Part shown: piece after piece, positions 1 through 6,976 of the stretch
How the letters are laid out: the number at the start of each line of letters is the position of its first letter
Position numbering within the stretch: the first letter of the stretch is position 1
From: Diaphorobacter ruginosibacter
Lineage (GTDB): Bacteria > Pseudomonadota > Gammaproteobacteria > Burkholderiales > Burkholderiaceae_C
DNA length: 64,000 nt
NCBI RefSeq assembly: GCF_014395975.1
Contig: NZ_CP060714.1
Location: 4,650,001 to 4,714,000, forward strand
Direction: 5' to 3'
Notes under the pieces: generated by a model
What the model was told of the DNA's origin: nothing
What the model saw: the letters and a program-made list of their open reading frames with translations, nothing else
Databases searched by the model: none
Translations under genes and position numbers: made by a program

Positions 1-489
1 ATGGCGCTGGGCGACGCGCTGGCCGTGGCGCTGCTCGATGCGCGCGGCTTCCGTGCCGAGGACTTCGCGCGCTCGCACCCCGGTGGCGCGCTCGGGCGCA
101 AGCTGCTCACGCTGGTGCGCGATGTCATGCGCTCGGGCGACGAGCTGCCGCGCGTGGAGGCAGGTGCCTCGTTCAGCGAGCTGATGCGCGAGATGAGCGC
201 CAAGTCGCTGGGCGCTTCGACGGTGGTGGATGGCGAGGGGCACCTGCTCGGCATCTTTACCGACGGCGACCTGCGCCGCCGCATCGAGTCGGGGGCCGAG
301 CTGCTGGGCGCCAAGGCGGGTGAAGTCATGCACACGCGCCCGCGCACGATCCGCCCGGGTGCGCTTGCGGCCGATGCGGCAGCGCTCATGGAGCAGCACT
401 CCATCACGAGCGTGCTGGTGACGGACGAAGAGAACCAGCTGCTCGGCATGGTGCATATTGGCGATCTGATGCGCGCGAAGGTCATTTGA
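1..489 (+). CDS. kdsD: Arabinose-5-phosphate isomerase, C-terminal part (cut by window edge)
   Basis: This is the 3' half of an arabinose-5-phosphate isomerase, which converts ribulose-5-phosphate to arabinose-5-phosphate for Kdo and LPS synthesis in the cytoplasm. About 162 codons are visible against roughly 330 in the family. The end of the SIS domain (an SHPGGALG stretch near visible residue 26) is followed by a tandem CBS pair, with DGEGHLLGIFTDGDLRR and EENQLLGMVHIGDL as the CBS signatures. The ATG at base 1 is probably internal and the true start lies upstream of the window. The stop overlaps the kdsC start (TGATG), so the two are translationally coupled, as expected for consecutive enzymes of one pathway. 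Confidence 0.93.
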   Translation: MALGDALAVALLDARGFRAEDFARSHPGGALGRKLLTLVRDVMRSGDELPRVEAGASFSELMREMSAKSLGASTVVDGEGHLLGIFTDGDLRRRIESGAELLGAKAGEVMHTRPRTIRPGALAADAAALMEQHSITSVLVTDEENQLLGMVHIGDLMRAKVI

Positions 490-1061
490 TGAACAACTCC
501 CAAGCCGCAGCCGCACCGCTGCAACCCGCGCTGCGGATCGATCCCGAACTGCTGCTGCGCGCACAGCCGGTGCGCGTCGTCTTCTTCGACGTGGATGGCG
601 TGCTCACCGACGGCGGCCTGTATTTCTCGGAGCAGGGCGAGACGATCAAGCGCTTCAACACGCTCGACGGCCATGGCCTCAAGCTGCTGCAGCGCGCGGG
701 CATCACGCCCGCCGTGGTGACGGGGCGCGACTCGCCCGCATTGCGCCTGCGCCTGAAGGCCCTGGGCGTGGTGCATGCGCGCTTCGGTACGGAAGACAAG
801 CGCCCCGCGGCCGAGGCCATCCTGGCCGAACTGGGACTGGACTGGAGCCAGGCCGCCGCCATGGGCGACGACTGGCCCGACCTGCCGGTGATGCGCCGCG
901 CGGCCTTTGCGTGCGCGCCGCTGAACGCGCAGATCGAAATGAAGGCCCACGCACACTACGTCACGCAGGCGGCGGCGGGCCACGGTGCGGCTCGCGAACT
1001 GTGCGACCTGCTGCTGGTCGCAAGCGGTCACTACGCAAAGATTCTGGCTGAATACGCATGA
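489..1061 (+). CDS. kdsC: 3-deoxy-D-manno-octulosonate 8-phosphate phosphatase
   Basis: KdsC is a HAD-superfamily phosphatase that removes phosphate from Kdo-8-phosphate in the cytoplasm, giving free Kdo for LPS inner core. The protein is 190 residues, the usual cap-less length. HAD motif I is FFDVDGVLTDGG near residues 32-43, motif II lies around VVTGRDS, and motif IV is MGDDWPDLPVM near residue 123. I start at the ATG that overlaps the kdsD stop rather than at the TTG one codon earlier. Its stop overlaps the lptC start (ATGA), so kdsD-kdsC-lptC form one coupled LPS operon. Confidence 0.95.
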   Translation: MNNSQAAAAPLQPALRIDPELLLRAQPVRVVFFDVDGVLTDGGLYFSEQGETIKRFNTLDGHGLKLLQRAGITPAVVTGRDSPALRLRLKALGVVHARFGTEDKRPAAEAILAELGLDWSQAAAMGDDWPDLPVMRRAAFACAPLNAQIEMKAHAHYVTQAAAGHGAARELCDLLLVASGHYAKILAEYA

Positions 1062-1699
1062 TCATCAAAGAGCGCACGCGCCGTGTCTGGGAGATCTTCT
1101 CCATCTACCTTCCCATCCTGCTGATGGGGCTGCTGGCGCTGGGCACCTACTGGCTGGTGCGCAATGCCCCCAAGCCTGCCGAGCCGCCGCAGCAACGCGC
1201 CGTCTCCCACGAGCCCGACTATTTCATGCGCGACTTCTCGATCAAGACGTTTGATGCGAAGGGCCGCCTGCAGAGCGAGCTCAAGGGGGACACGCTCAAG
1301 CATTTCATGGACACCGAGACGCTGGAGGTCGAGCAGGCACGCATGCGCTCGATCAACCTGGAAAGCCGCGTGACGCGGGCGACCGCCAACAAGGCGCTGT
1401 CCAATGCCGACGGTTCCGAGGTGCAGCTCTTCGGCAATGCGATCGTCACGCGCGAGGAGTTCCGCAAGGCCGGCGCCAAGCCGGTGCCGCAGATGCAGTT
1501 CCGCGGCGAGTTCCTGCACGTGTGGCCCAACGAGGAGCGGGTGAAGTCCAATCAGCCCGTCACGCTCTCGCGCGGCGCGGACAAGTTCGTTGGCGATGCC
1601 ATGGACTTCGACAACATGACCCAGATCCTCAACATGCGCGGCAACGTCAAGGGCACGCTGAGCCCGTCGCCTGCCGCAGCCCAACGCAAGCGGGGCTGA
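1058..1699 (+). CDS. lptC: LPS export ABC transporter periplasmic protein LptC
   Basis: LptC is the bitopic inner-membrane protein that links the LptBFG ATPase to the periplasmic LptA bridge in LPS export. The 213-residue product has one N-terminal transmembrane helix (about residues 13-33, rich in Leu, Ile and Gly) and a beta-rich periplasmic domain beginning near the HEPDYFMRDFSIKTFD stretch that is typical of the family. It overlaps kdsC by four bases. The common lptA-lptB continuation is not found; a dehydrogenase gene follows 15 bases later. Confidence 0.9.
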   Translation: MIIKERTRRVWEIFSIYLPILLMGLLALGTYWLVRNAPKPAEPPQQRAVSHEPDYFMRDFSIKTFDAKGRLQSELKGDTLKHFMDTETLEVEQARMRSINLESRVTRATANKALSNADGSEVQLFGNAIVTREEFRKAGAKPVPQMQFRGEFLHVWPNEERVKSNQPVTLSRGADKFVGDAMDFDNMTQILNMRGNVKGTLSPSPAAAQRKRG

Positions 1700-1714
1700 G
1701 GCCCCCTCTCCACC

Positions 1715-2503
1715 ATGACCCTGTCGCCATTGGTTTTCATCACGGGAGCATCGAGCGGCATCGGGCAGGCCCTTGCGCTGCGGTATGCGCAGGCAGGCTA
1801 CCGGCTTGCGCTGGTGGCCCGGCGTGTGGACGAGATGCAGGCCTGGGCCGACGCGCACGGTCTTGGCGACGAACGCTGCCGGGTGTATGGCGCGGATGTG
1901 GGGCAGACCGATAGCATCGTGGCTGCCGCCCAGGCATGCCTTGCCAACCAGGGGCTGCCGTTCGTGGTGATCGCCAACGCCGGCGTCAGCCTGGGGGTGG
2001 ACACCGCGGAGCGCGAGGACATCGACCTCATGGCGCGCGTCTATGCCGTGAACAACATCGGCCTTGCCGCGACCTTCCAGCCCTTCATCACGCCGATGCG
2101 GGAGCGCGGCTCGGGCATCCTGGTGGGCATCGCCAGCGTCGCGGGCATCCGGGGCTTGCCGGGGCATGGGGCGTATTGTTCAAGCAAGGCGGCCGTGATC
2201 AGCTATTGCGAGAGCCTGCGCGGCGAATTGAGGCCAAGCGGCGTGTCCGTGGTGACGATCAGCCCGGGCTATGTGGATACCCCGCTCACGCGCAAGAACC
2301 GCTATTCCATGCCGTTTCTCATGCGCCCGGAGGCGTTTGCCGACAAGGCCTTCGACGTGATTGCGGCGCGGTGCAGCTATCGGGTGATTCCGTGGCAGAT
2401 GGGCATCGTCGCCAAGCTGCTGCGTGCCATGCCGAATGCGCTGTTCGACCGCATCCTGCAGGGGCGGCCGCGCAAGCACCGGGCGTCGTCCGCCGACGCG
2501 TAG
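1715..2503 (+). CDS. SDR family NAD(P)-dependent oxidoreductase
   Basis: A classical short-chain dehydrogenase of 262 residues with all hallmarks: cofactor motif TGASSGIG near residue 10, NAG near residue 88, catalytic Ser in GIASVAGIRG and the YCSSK active-site Tyr-Lys near residues 151-155. The C-terminal region after the PGYVDTPLT segment resembles the DltE/YdfG-like group. The substrate cannot be told from the sequence. It lies 15 bases behind lptC and probably shares its transcript; a hairpin terminator stands about 60 bases downstream. Confidence 0.85.
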   Translation: MTLSPLVFITGASSGIGQALALRYAQAGYRLALVARRVDEMQAWADAHGLGDERCRVYGADVGQTDSIVAAAQACLANQGLPFVVIANAGVSLGVDTAEREDIDLMARVYAVNNIGLAATFQPFITPMRERGSGILVGIASVAGIRGLPGHGAYCSSKAAVISYCESLRGELRPSGVSVVTISPGYVDTPLTRKNRYSMPFLMRPEAFADKAFDVIAARCSYRVIPWQMGIVAKLLRAMPNALFDRILQGRPRKHRASSADA

Positions 2504-2563
2504 GCAAAGCTCCCGGGAGTTTCGGCGCGGCATGCCGGCCGCCGGCCGTGGTCCAGAAACGAG

Positions 2564-2585
2564 AAAAGCTCCCGAAGGAGCTTTT
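2564..2585. terminator. Bidirectional intrinsic terminator between SDR gene and rbp
   Basis: A perfect 9-bp stem (AAAAGCTCC / GGAGCTTTT) with a CGAA tetraloop has T-runs on either strand. It sits between the convergent SDR and RNA-binding protein genes and can serve both. Confidence 0.85.
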
Positions 2586-2642
2586 TCCGTGACGGATTTC
2601 ACGCACCGGGCAACCAGGCTGCCCGAAGCGCAAAAAACATCA

Positions 2643-3110
2643 TCAATAGCCGTTGTTGCCGCCGCCGTAGCCGCCGCCACCGTTGCGGCCACCGCCGCCA
2701 CCGTTGCGCGAGCCAGCGCCGTAGGGGCTGCGGAAACCGCCTTCGCCACCACGACCACCGCCGCCACCACCGTAGCCGCCGCCACCACTGCGGCCACCGC
2801 CGCCGTAGCCACCACCACCGCCGCCACCGAAACCGCCGCCACCGCTACGGGGAGGACGCGGCTCCATGGGACGTGCTTCGTTCACGACGATGCTGCGGCC
2901 GCCCATGGGCTGGCCGTTCATGCCATTGATGGCTGCTTGCGCTTCTGCATCGCTGGCCATTTCCACGAAACCAAAGCCTTTGGAACGACCCGTGTCGCGC
3001 TCCATCATGACCTTGGCACTGGTCACGACGCCGAACTGACCAAAGGCCTGTTCCAGATCGTTGTCGCGCACCGAGTACGGCAGATTGCCGACATACAGTT
3101 TGTTGCCCAT
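2643..3110 (-). CDS. Glycine-rich RRM RNA-binding protein (first of two)
   Basis: The 155-residue product has one RRM domain at residues 2-78: RNP2 is KLYVGNLP and RNP1 is KGFGFVEM. A tail of about 70 residues is dominated by Gly with Arg, Tyr and Asn (RGG-like). Proteins of this design in bacteria and cyanobacteria are cold- or stress-linked RNA binders. I start at the MGNKLYVG methionine because GAGGAG stands seven bases before it; five more codons are open upstream. A paralogue follows at 3388-3732 on the same strand, with its own leader of more than 250 bases between them. Confidence 0.88.
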   Translation of the reverse strand: MGNKLYVGNLPYSVRDNDLEQAFGQFGVVTSAKVMMERDTGRSKGFGFVEMASDAEAQAAINGMNGQPMGGRSIVVNEARPMEPRPPRSGGGGFGGGGGGGYGGGGRSGGGGYGGGGGGRGGEGGFRSPYGAGSRNGGGGGRNGGGGYGGGNNGY

Positions 3111-3387
3111 CAAGGGACTCCTCAAGAACTAAGAAAAAAGTGATGGAGACTCGAAACCGCAGTCGGCTAATCGCACATGTGCAAGCTCAAGCTGCACAAA
3201 TTTGACGGACCACCGCAACTTTGGCGTGAAAAATACCCCAGCCAAAACATTATGCGCCACAACTTCGAAAAAAATGCAAGATCATGTGAGGGGGGAATCC
3301 TAAAAACCAGGCCTCCTGGCACCTCACGTGGGATTTTGATTATCTGAGTTGACCGAAAATGTAATCAGTCCGTCACGGGCCAGACAA

Positions 3388-3732
3388 TTAATAGCTGGAG
3401 CGGTTGTAGCCGCCGCCGTTGCCACCATTGCCACGGAAGCCGCCACGGTCGCCACCGAAGCCACCGCTGCGGGGTGGGCGGGGCTCCATCGGACGGGCGA
3501 TGTTCACCACCAGGTCACGGCCGCCGAAGTTCTGGCCATGGGCGCCTTCGATGGCGGCCTGGGCTTCTGCTTCGCTGCCCATTTCCACAAAGCCGAAGCC
3601 CTTGGAACGGCCGGTGTCGCGCTCCATCATGACCTTGGCGCTTTGGACGCTGCCGAACTGGCCGAAAGTTTGTTCCAGGTCGCCGTCACGGAAGGTGTAA
3701 GGCAGGTTGCCGACGTACAGTTTGTTGCTCAT
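3388..3732 (-). CDS. Glycine-rich RRM RNA-binding protein (second of two)
   Basis: The 114-residue product has an RRM (KLYVGNLP and KGFGFVEM as RNP2 and RNP1) and a short Gly/Arg/Asn tail. It is strongly alike to the neighbour at 2643-3110 through the RRM, including the shared VMMERDTGRSKGFGF stretch, but its tail is less than half as long. The pair looks like a local duplication. A sigma70-like promoter about 110 bases upstream leaves a long 5' leader, a pattern known for cold-inducible RNA binders, though I saw no conserved cold-box. Confidence 0.88.
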   Translation of the reverse strand: MSNKLYVGNLPYTFRDGDLEQTFGQFGSVQSAKVMMERDTGRSKGFGFVEMGSEAEAQAAIEGAHGQNFGGRDLVVNIARPMEPRPPRSGGFGGDRGGFRGNGGNGGGYNRSSY

Positions 3733-3841
3733 AAAACGAGGCTCTAAGAAATTTCAAAAAAAGCGATGGAGCCCGACGCAGCCAACAAACCCATAACGAC
3801 TTCAATGATGCGAAATCGACTATCACCGCAAACAGCACGCT

Positions 3842-3870
3842 GTAACACAGATTGCTGAAACAATTATCAA
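3842..3870 (-). promoter_or_regulatory. Sigma70-like promoter of the second RRM gene
   Basis: Read on the minus strand, TTGATA (3870-3865) and TGTTAC (3847-3842) are 17 bases apart. The expected transcript starts near 3835, about 100 bases before the ATG. In the rest of the 3733-4119 intergenic stretch I see no gene. Confidence 0.45.
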
Positions 3871-4119
3871 GCATCACTTGGAAGAAAAAAGCAAGCGTTG
3901 GCGCGGGTGCAACACTTTCGCTGGGGATTTACCCCAGTGTGCGCTGTTTTTAGGGGTAATCGACCACATGGGCTTCTACATCGTGAGAAGAGCGGCGGTC
4001 GAAGCCCTGGAGCAAGGGCACTCCCTTGCTACCAAAGGTCATGATGATCGAGGTTTTTAGTGAAGTATTGGAATATGTCGATCTCTGGTCGTCTTTGACA
4101 ACTCCGGCCAGGTACGACT

Positions 4120-4150
4120 TTGCGTATCGCGGCGCGGGCCACGCTACAAT
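4120..4150 (+). promoter_or_regulatory. Probable promoter of the manganese riboswitch transcript
   Basis: TACAAT at 4145-4150 is a good -10 element. The best -35 candidate is TTGCGT at 4120-4125 with a longer than ideal 19-base spacer. Transcription from here would start just before the aptamer. Confidence 0.4.
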
Positions 4151-4156
4151 CGCGCC

Positions 4157-4290
4157 TGTCTTTGGGGAGTAGTCCGTTTTTGCCACCGCGCAAAAAGGCA
4201 TGCATCAACAGACTTGGGCCCTCACGGCCTATGGTGCATGAGGCAGGGGTGAACCGCAGTTCGCACCACGCTGGACGAGACCATTGACTA
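4157..4290 (+). promoter_or_regulatory. yybP-ykoY manganese riboswitch
   Basis: The leader of the GDT1-family exporter carries the two conserved blocks of this class: TTTGGGGAGTAG at 4161-4172 and ACGAGACCA near 4275-4283, with paired segments between them including a GGCCTATGGTGCATGAGGC-like arm. In this class Mn2+ bridges the two conserved loops and turns on export genes. The 84 bases between aptamer and ATG contain an inverted repeat (GGCCGGAG and CTCCGGCC, near 4312 and 4351) that could be the expression platform. The assignment rests on motif recall; a covariance search with the Rfam yybP-ykoY model would settle it. Confidence 0.85.
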
Positions 4291-4374
4291 CGTACCGATC
4301 CAACAACCATTGGGCCGGAGCCGGTGCGTGGTCAATGTGTTTTGTACTGGTGTCTCCGGCCGATACACCCCGCC

Positions 4375-4956
4375 ATGGAAGCCTTCCTGATCTCCACCTC
4401 CATCGTCGCGCTCGCCGAGATGGGGGACAAGACCCAACTTCTCTCGCTCGTGCTCGCGGCGCGCTTTCGCAAGCCGCTGCCGATCGTGCTGGGCATCTTT
4501 GTCGCCACCATCGTCAACCATGCGCTGGCCGGCGCGGTGGGCGCCTGGATCACCCAGTACCTCGGTGAAAGTGCGCTGCACTGGATCCTGGGCATTTCCT
4601 TCATCGCCATGGCCGTCTGGATGCTGATCCCCGACAAGATCGACGAGGACGAAGTGGGCGGCCATTCCAAGTGGGGCGTTTTCGGCACCACGCTGGTTGC
4701 CTTCTTCCTCGCGGAAATGGGCGACAAGACGCAGATCGCCACCGTGATGCTCGCGGCCAAGTACAGCGCCTATTACGCCTGGGTGGTGGCCGGTACGACC
4801 CTCGGCATGATGCTGGCGAACGCACCCGTGGTGTGGCTGGGCGACAAGATCGTCAAGAAGGTGCCGATCCGCACGGTGCATGTGATCTCCGCCGTGATCT
4901 TCCTGGTGCTGGGCCTGATCGCGCTTTACACCCCGGTGAAGCAGCTTTTGGCATAA
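4375..4956 (+). CDS. GDT1/UPF0016 family manganese exporter
   Basis: An inner-membrane cation transporter of 193 residues. The family signature E-x-G-D-K-T-Q occurs twice, near residues 12-18 and 118-124 (EMGDKTQ both times), one per three-helix half, as in TMEM165/GDT1 proteins and the Vibrio manganese exporter MneA. About six transmembrane segments can be read. I start at MEAFLIST, where the first helix begins; the open frame goes on 17 codons upstream into the riboswitch platform. The Mn riboswitch in front supports Mn2+ efflux as its job. The SAM-II leader of metX begins only about ten bases after its stop. Confidence 0.88.
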   Translation: MEAFLISTSIVALAEMGDKTQLLSLVLAARFRKPLPIVLGIFVATIVNHALAGAVGAWITQYLGESALHWILGISFIAMAVWMLIPDKIDEDEVGGHSKWGVFGTTLVAFFLAEMGDKTQIATVMLAAKYSAYYAWVVAGTTLGMMLANAPVVWLGDKIVKKVPIRTVHVISAVIFLVLGLIALYTPVKQLLA

Positions 4957-4966
4957 TGCGGCCTTC

Positions 4967-5020
4967 ACGCGCCGATTTGCTTCAGCTTGCGGGCGCTTTA
5001 TAAATCCAGCTAAAGACCCG
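4967..5020 (+). promoter_or_regulatory. SAM-II riboswitch aptamer in front of metX
   Basis: The sequence matches the SAM-II pseudoknot in every conserved block and in spacing: P1 GCGCC (4969-4973) with GGCGC (4992-4996), GATTT directly after P1, TTGC before the second strand, ATAAA nine bases after TTGC, and GCTAAA four bases after that. These spacings equal those I recall for the crystallised SAM-II RNA. The class senses S-adenosylmethionine and represses methionine synthesis genes. A terminator 26 bases downstream suggests transcriptional control. Confidence 0.9.
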
Positions 5021-5045
5021 TCCGACGACACGCGACACGCAATCG

Positions 5046-5079
5046 ACCCGGCCTCGTTTTTAGCGATGCCGGGTTTTTT
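5046..5079 (+). terminator. Riboswitch-controlled terminator abutting the metX start
   Basis: A 7-bp stem ACCCGGC (5046-5052) / GCCGGGT (5068-5074) is followed by a T-run ending one base before the metX ATG region. ACCCG at 5016-5020, at the 3' edge of the SAM-II aptamer, could compete for the CGGGT strand as an antiterminator. I infer that SAM binding frees the terminator and stops metX-metW transcription. Confidence 0.75.
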
Positions 5080-5080
5080 C

Positions 5081-6211
5081 ATGTCCTTCATCGCCACACC
5101 CCAATTCATGCATTTCGAGGAGGCGCTGCCGCTCACGAGCGGTGCCTCGATCCGCGACTACACGCTGGCCTACGAAACGTACGGCACGCTGAACGCGAAC
5201 AGATCCAACGCGGTGCTCGTCTGCCACGCGCTCAACGCATCGCACCATGTCGCCGGCGTCTATGCCGACCAGCCGAAGAGCGAGGGCTGGTGGGACAACA
5301 TGATCGGCCCGGGCAAGCCGGTGGACACCAACAAGTTCTTCGTGATCGGGGTGAACAACCTGGGTTCGTGCTTTGGCTCGACCGGGCCGATGCACACCCA
5401 TCCCGACACCGGGGAAGTCTACGGATCGAGCTTTCCCGTCGTCACCGTCGAGGACTGGGTGAACGCGCAGGCGCGGCTGCTGGATCGCCTGGGAATCGCG
5501 CAGCTGTCCGTGGTGCTGGGCGGAAGCCTTGGCGGCATGCAGGCGCTGTCCTGGACGCTGCAGCATCCCGACCGCATGCGCCATGCGGTGGTAGTCGCCA
5601 GCGCGCCCAATCTCACTGCGGAGAACATTGCATTCAACGAAGTGGCCCGCCGTGCCATCGTCACCGATCCGGACTTCCACGGCGGCGACTTCTATGCCCA
5701 TAACGTCATCCCCAAGCGCGGCCTGCGCATCGCGCGAATGATCGGCCACATCACCTATCTGAGCGACGACGTGATGAACGAGAAGTTCGGCCGCGAGCTG
5801 CGCGGCGGCATCGATCTCAAGTACAGCACCCAGGACATCGAGTTCCAGATCGAGAGCTACCTGCGCCACCAGGGCGAGAAGTTCAGCGAGTACTTCGACG
5901 CCAACACCTACCTGCTGATCACGCGTGCGCTCGACTACTTCGACCCGGCCCGGCCGCACGGCGGCAACCTCACGCTGGCGCTGGCCCGGGCACGCGCGAA
6001 ATTCCTGCTGGTCAGCTTCACCACCGACTGGCGCTTCTCGCCCCAACGCAGCCGGGAGATCGTCAAGGGCCTGCTCGACAACAGGCGCGACGTGAGTTAC
6101 GCGGAGATCGATGCCCCGCACGGCCACGACGCCTTCCTGCTTGACGATCCGCGCTACCTGTCCGTGATGGCCTCGTACTTCGACAACGCCGCCAAGGAGC
6201 TCTCCGCATGA
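5081..6211 (+). CDS. metX: Homoserine O-acyltransferase MetX
   Basis: MetX is an alpha/beta-hydrolase-fold enzyme that acylates L-homoserine (succinyl or acetyl) in the first committed step of methionine synthesis in the cytoplasm. The 376-residue product shows NRSNAVLVCHALNASHH near the N-terminus, the nucleophile elbow GGSLGGMQ, and the late acidic and histidine residues (FTTDWRFSP and DAPHGHDAFL) of the triad. I prefer the start MSFIATPQ at 5081 by family recall; an in-frame ATG at 5066 lies inside the terminator stem, and neither has a clear Shine-Dalgarno. The gene is under the SAM-II riboswitch and is coupled to metW by an ATGA overlap. Confidence 0.95.
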   Translation: MSFIATPQFMHFEEALPLTSGASIRDYTLAYETYGTLNANRSNAVLVCHALNASHHVAGVYADQPKSEGWWDNMIGPGKPVDTNKFFVIGVNNLGSCFGSTGPMHTHPDTGEVYGSSFPVVTVEDWVNAQARLLDRLGIAQLSVVLGGSLGGMQALSWTLQHPDRMRHAVVVASAPNLTAENIAFNEVARRAIVTDPDFHGGDFYAHNVIPKRGLRIARMIGHITYLSDDVMNEKFGRELRGGIDLKYSTQDIEFQIESYLRHQGEKFSEYFDANTYLLITRALDYFDPARPHGGNLTLALARARAKFLLVSFTTDWRFSPQRSREIVKGLLDNRRDVSYAEIDAPHGHDAFLLDDPRYLSVMASYFDNAAKELSA

Positions 6212-6795
6212 CCGACAAAGCCACCATGCAAGCCATTGCCAAGCTCGTGCCGCAGGGCGCGCGCGTGCTCGACCTGGGCTGCGGCGACGGCGCACTGCTG
6301 TCCTACCTGCAACGCGAAAACGGCTGTACGGGCTATGGCGTGGAGATCGACGATGCCAACGTGCTCGCCTGCGTCAAGCGCGGCGTGAACGTGGTGCAGC
6401 TCAATCTCGACGAAGGCCTGGCCATCTTCGAGGACGACACCTTCGACGTGGTCCTTCAGATCAACACCCTGCAGCACCTGCGCAATGCCGAAACCATGCT
6501 GCGCGAGACCGCGCGCGTGGGCAAGAGCGGCGTGATCGCGTTCCCGAACTTCGCACACTGGCCCAACCGCCTGTCGGTCATGCGCGGGCGCATGCCGGTG
6601 ACGAGCCGCCTGCCTTACCAGTGGTATGACACGCCCAACATCCGCGTCGGCACGTTCAAGGACTTCGAGGTGCTCGCTCGCAAGAACCGGCTGGGGGTGG
6701 TGGACGCCTTCGGGCTCGACGAGGTGGGCAATGTGGTGCGCACCCTGCCCAATTTCTTCGCCAGCACGGCGGTGTTCTGCCTGGAGAGGCAGTAA
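6208..6795 (+). CDS. metW: Methionine biosynthesis protein MetW
   Basis: MetW is a methyltransferase-fold protein that works together with MetX in many proteobacteria; the pair supports homoserine O-succinyltransferase activity. The 195-residue product has the SAM-binding-like motif VLDLGCGDGALL near residue 20 and the family stretch FPNFAHWPNR around residue 112. It overlaps metX by four bases, so both share the SAM-II control. No clear terminator is seen in the 181 bases after it, only a GC-rich hairpin without a T-run near 6910-6950. Confidence 0.93.
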   Translation: MTDKATMQAIAKLVPQGARVLDLGCGDGALLSYLQRENGCTGYGVEIDDANVLACVKRGVNVVQLNLDEGLAIFEDDTFDVVLQINTLQHLRNAETMLRETARVGKSGVIAFPNFAHWPNRLSVMRGRMPVTSRLPYQWYDTPNIRVGTFKDFEVLARKNRLGVVDAFGLDEVGNVVRTLPNFFASTAVFCLERQ

Positions 6796-6976
6796 CGACG
6801 ACGGGACGCAGCGAGGCATCGGCGCAGCGGCGGGCCCGCGCGGTCCACGGTGATGGCGCGTAGATGGCGCGATGTGCCACTCTGCGGGACAATGGCGTTT
6901 TGGCCATTGCCGCCCCCGCGCCCTGCGGTGGGGGCAATGCGCCAATGGATGAACATTCAGTCCAAGGAATTTCGCC

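Noticed and set aside
1031..2167. 378-codon minus-strand frame opposite lptC and the SDR gene
   Set aside because: Antisense shadow: composition dominated by His, Arg, Ala and Leu, no motifs, and both plus-strand genes are well supported.
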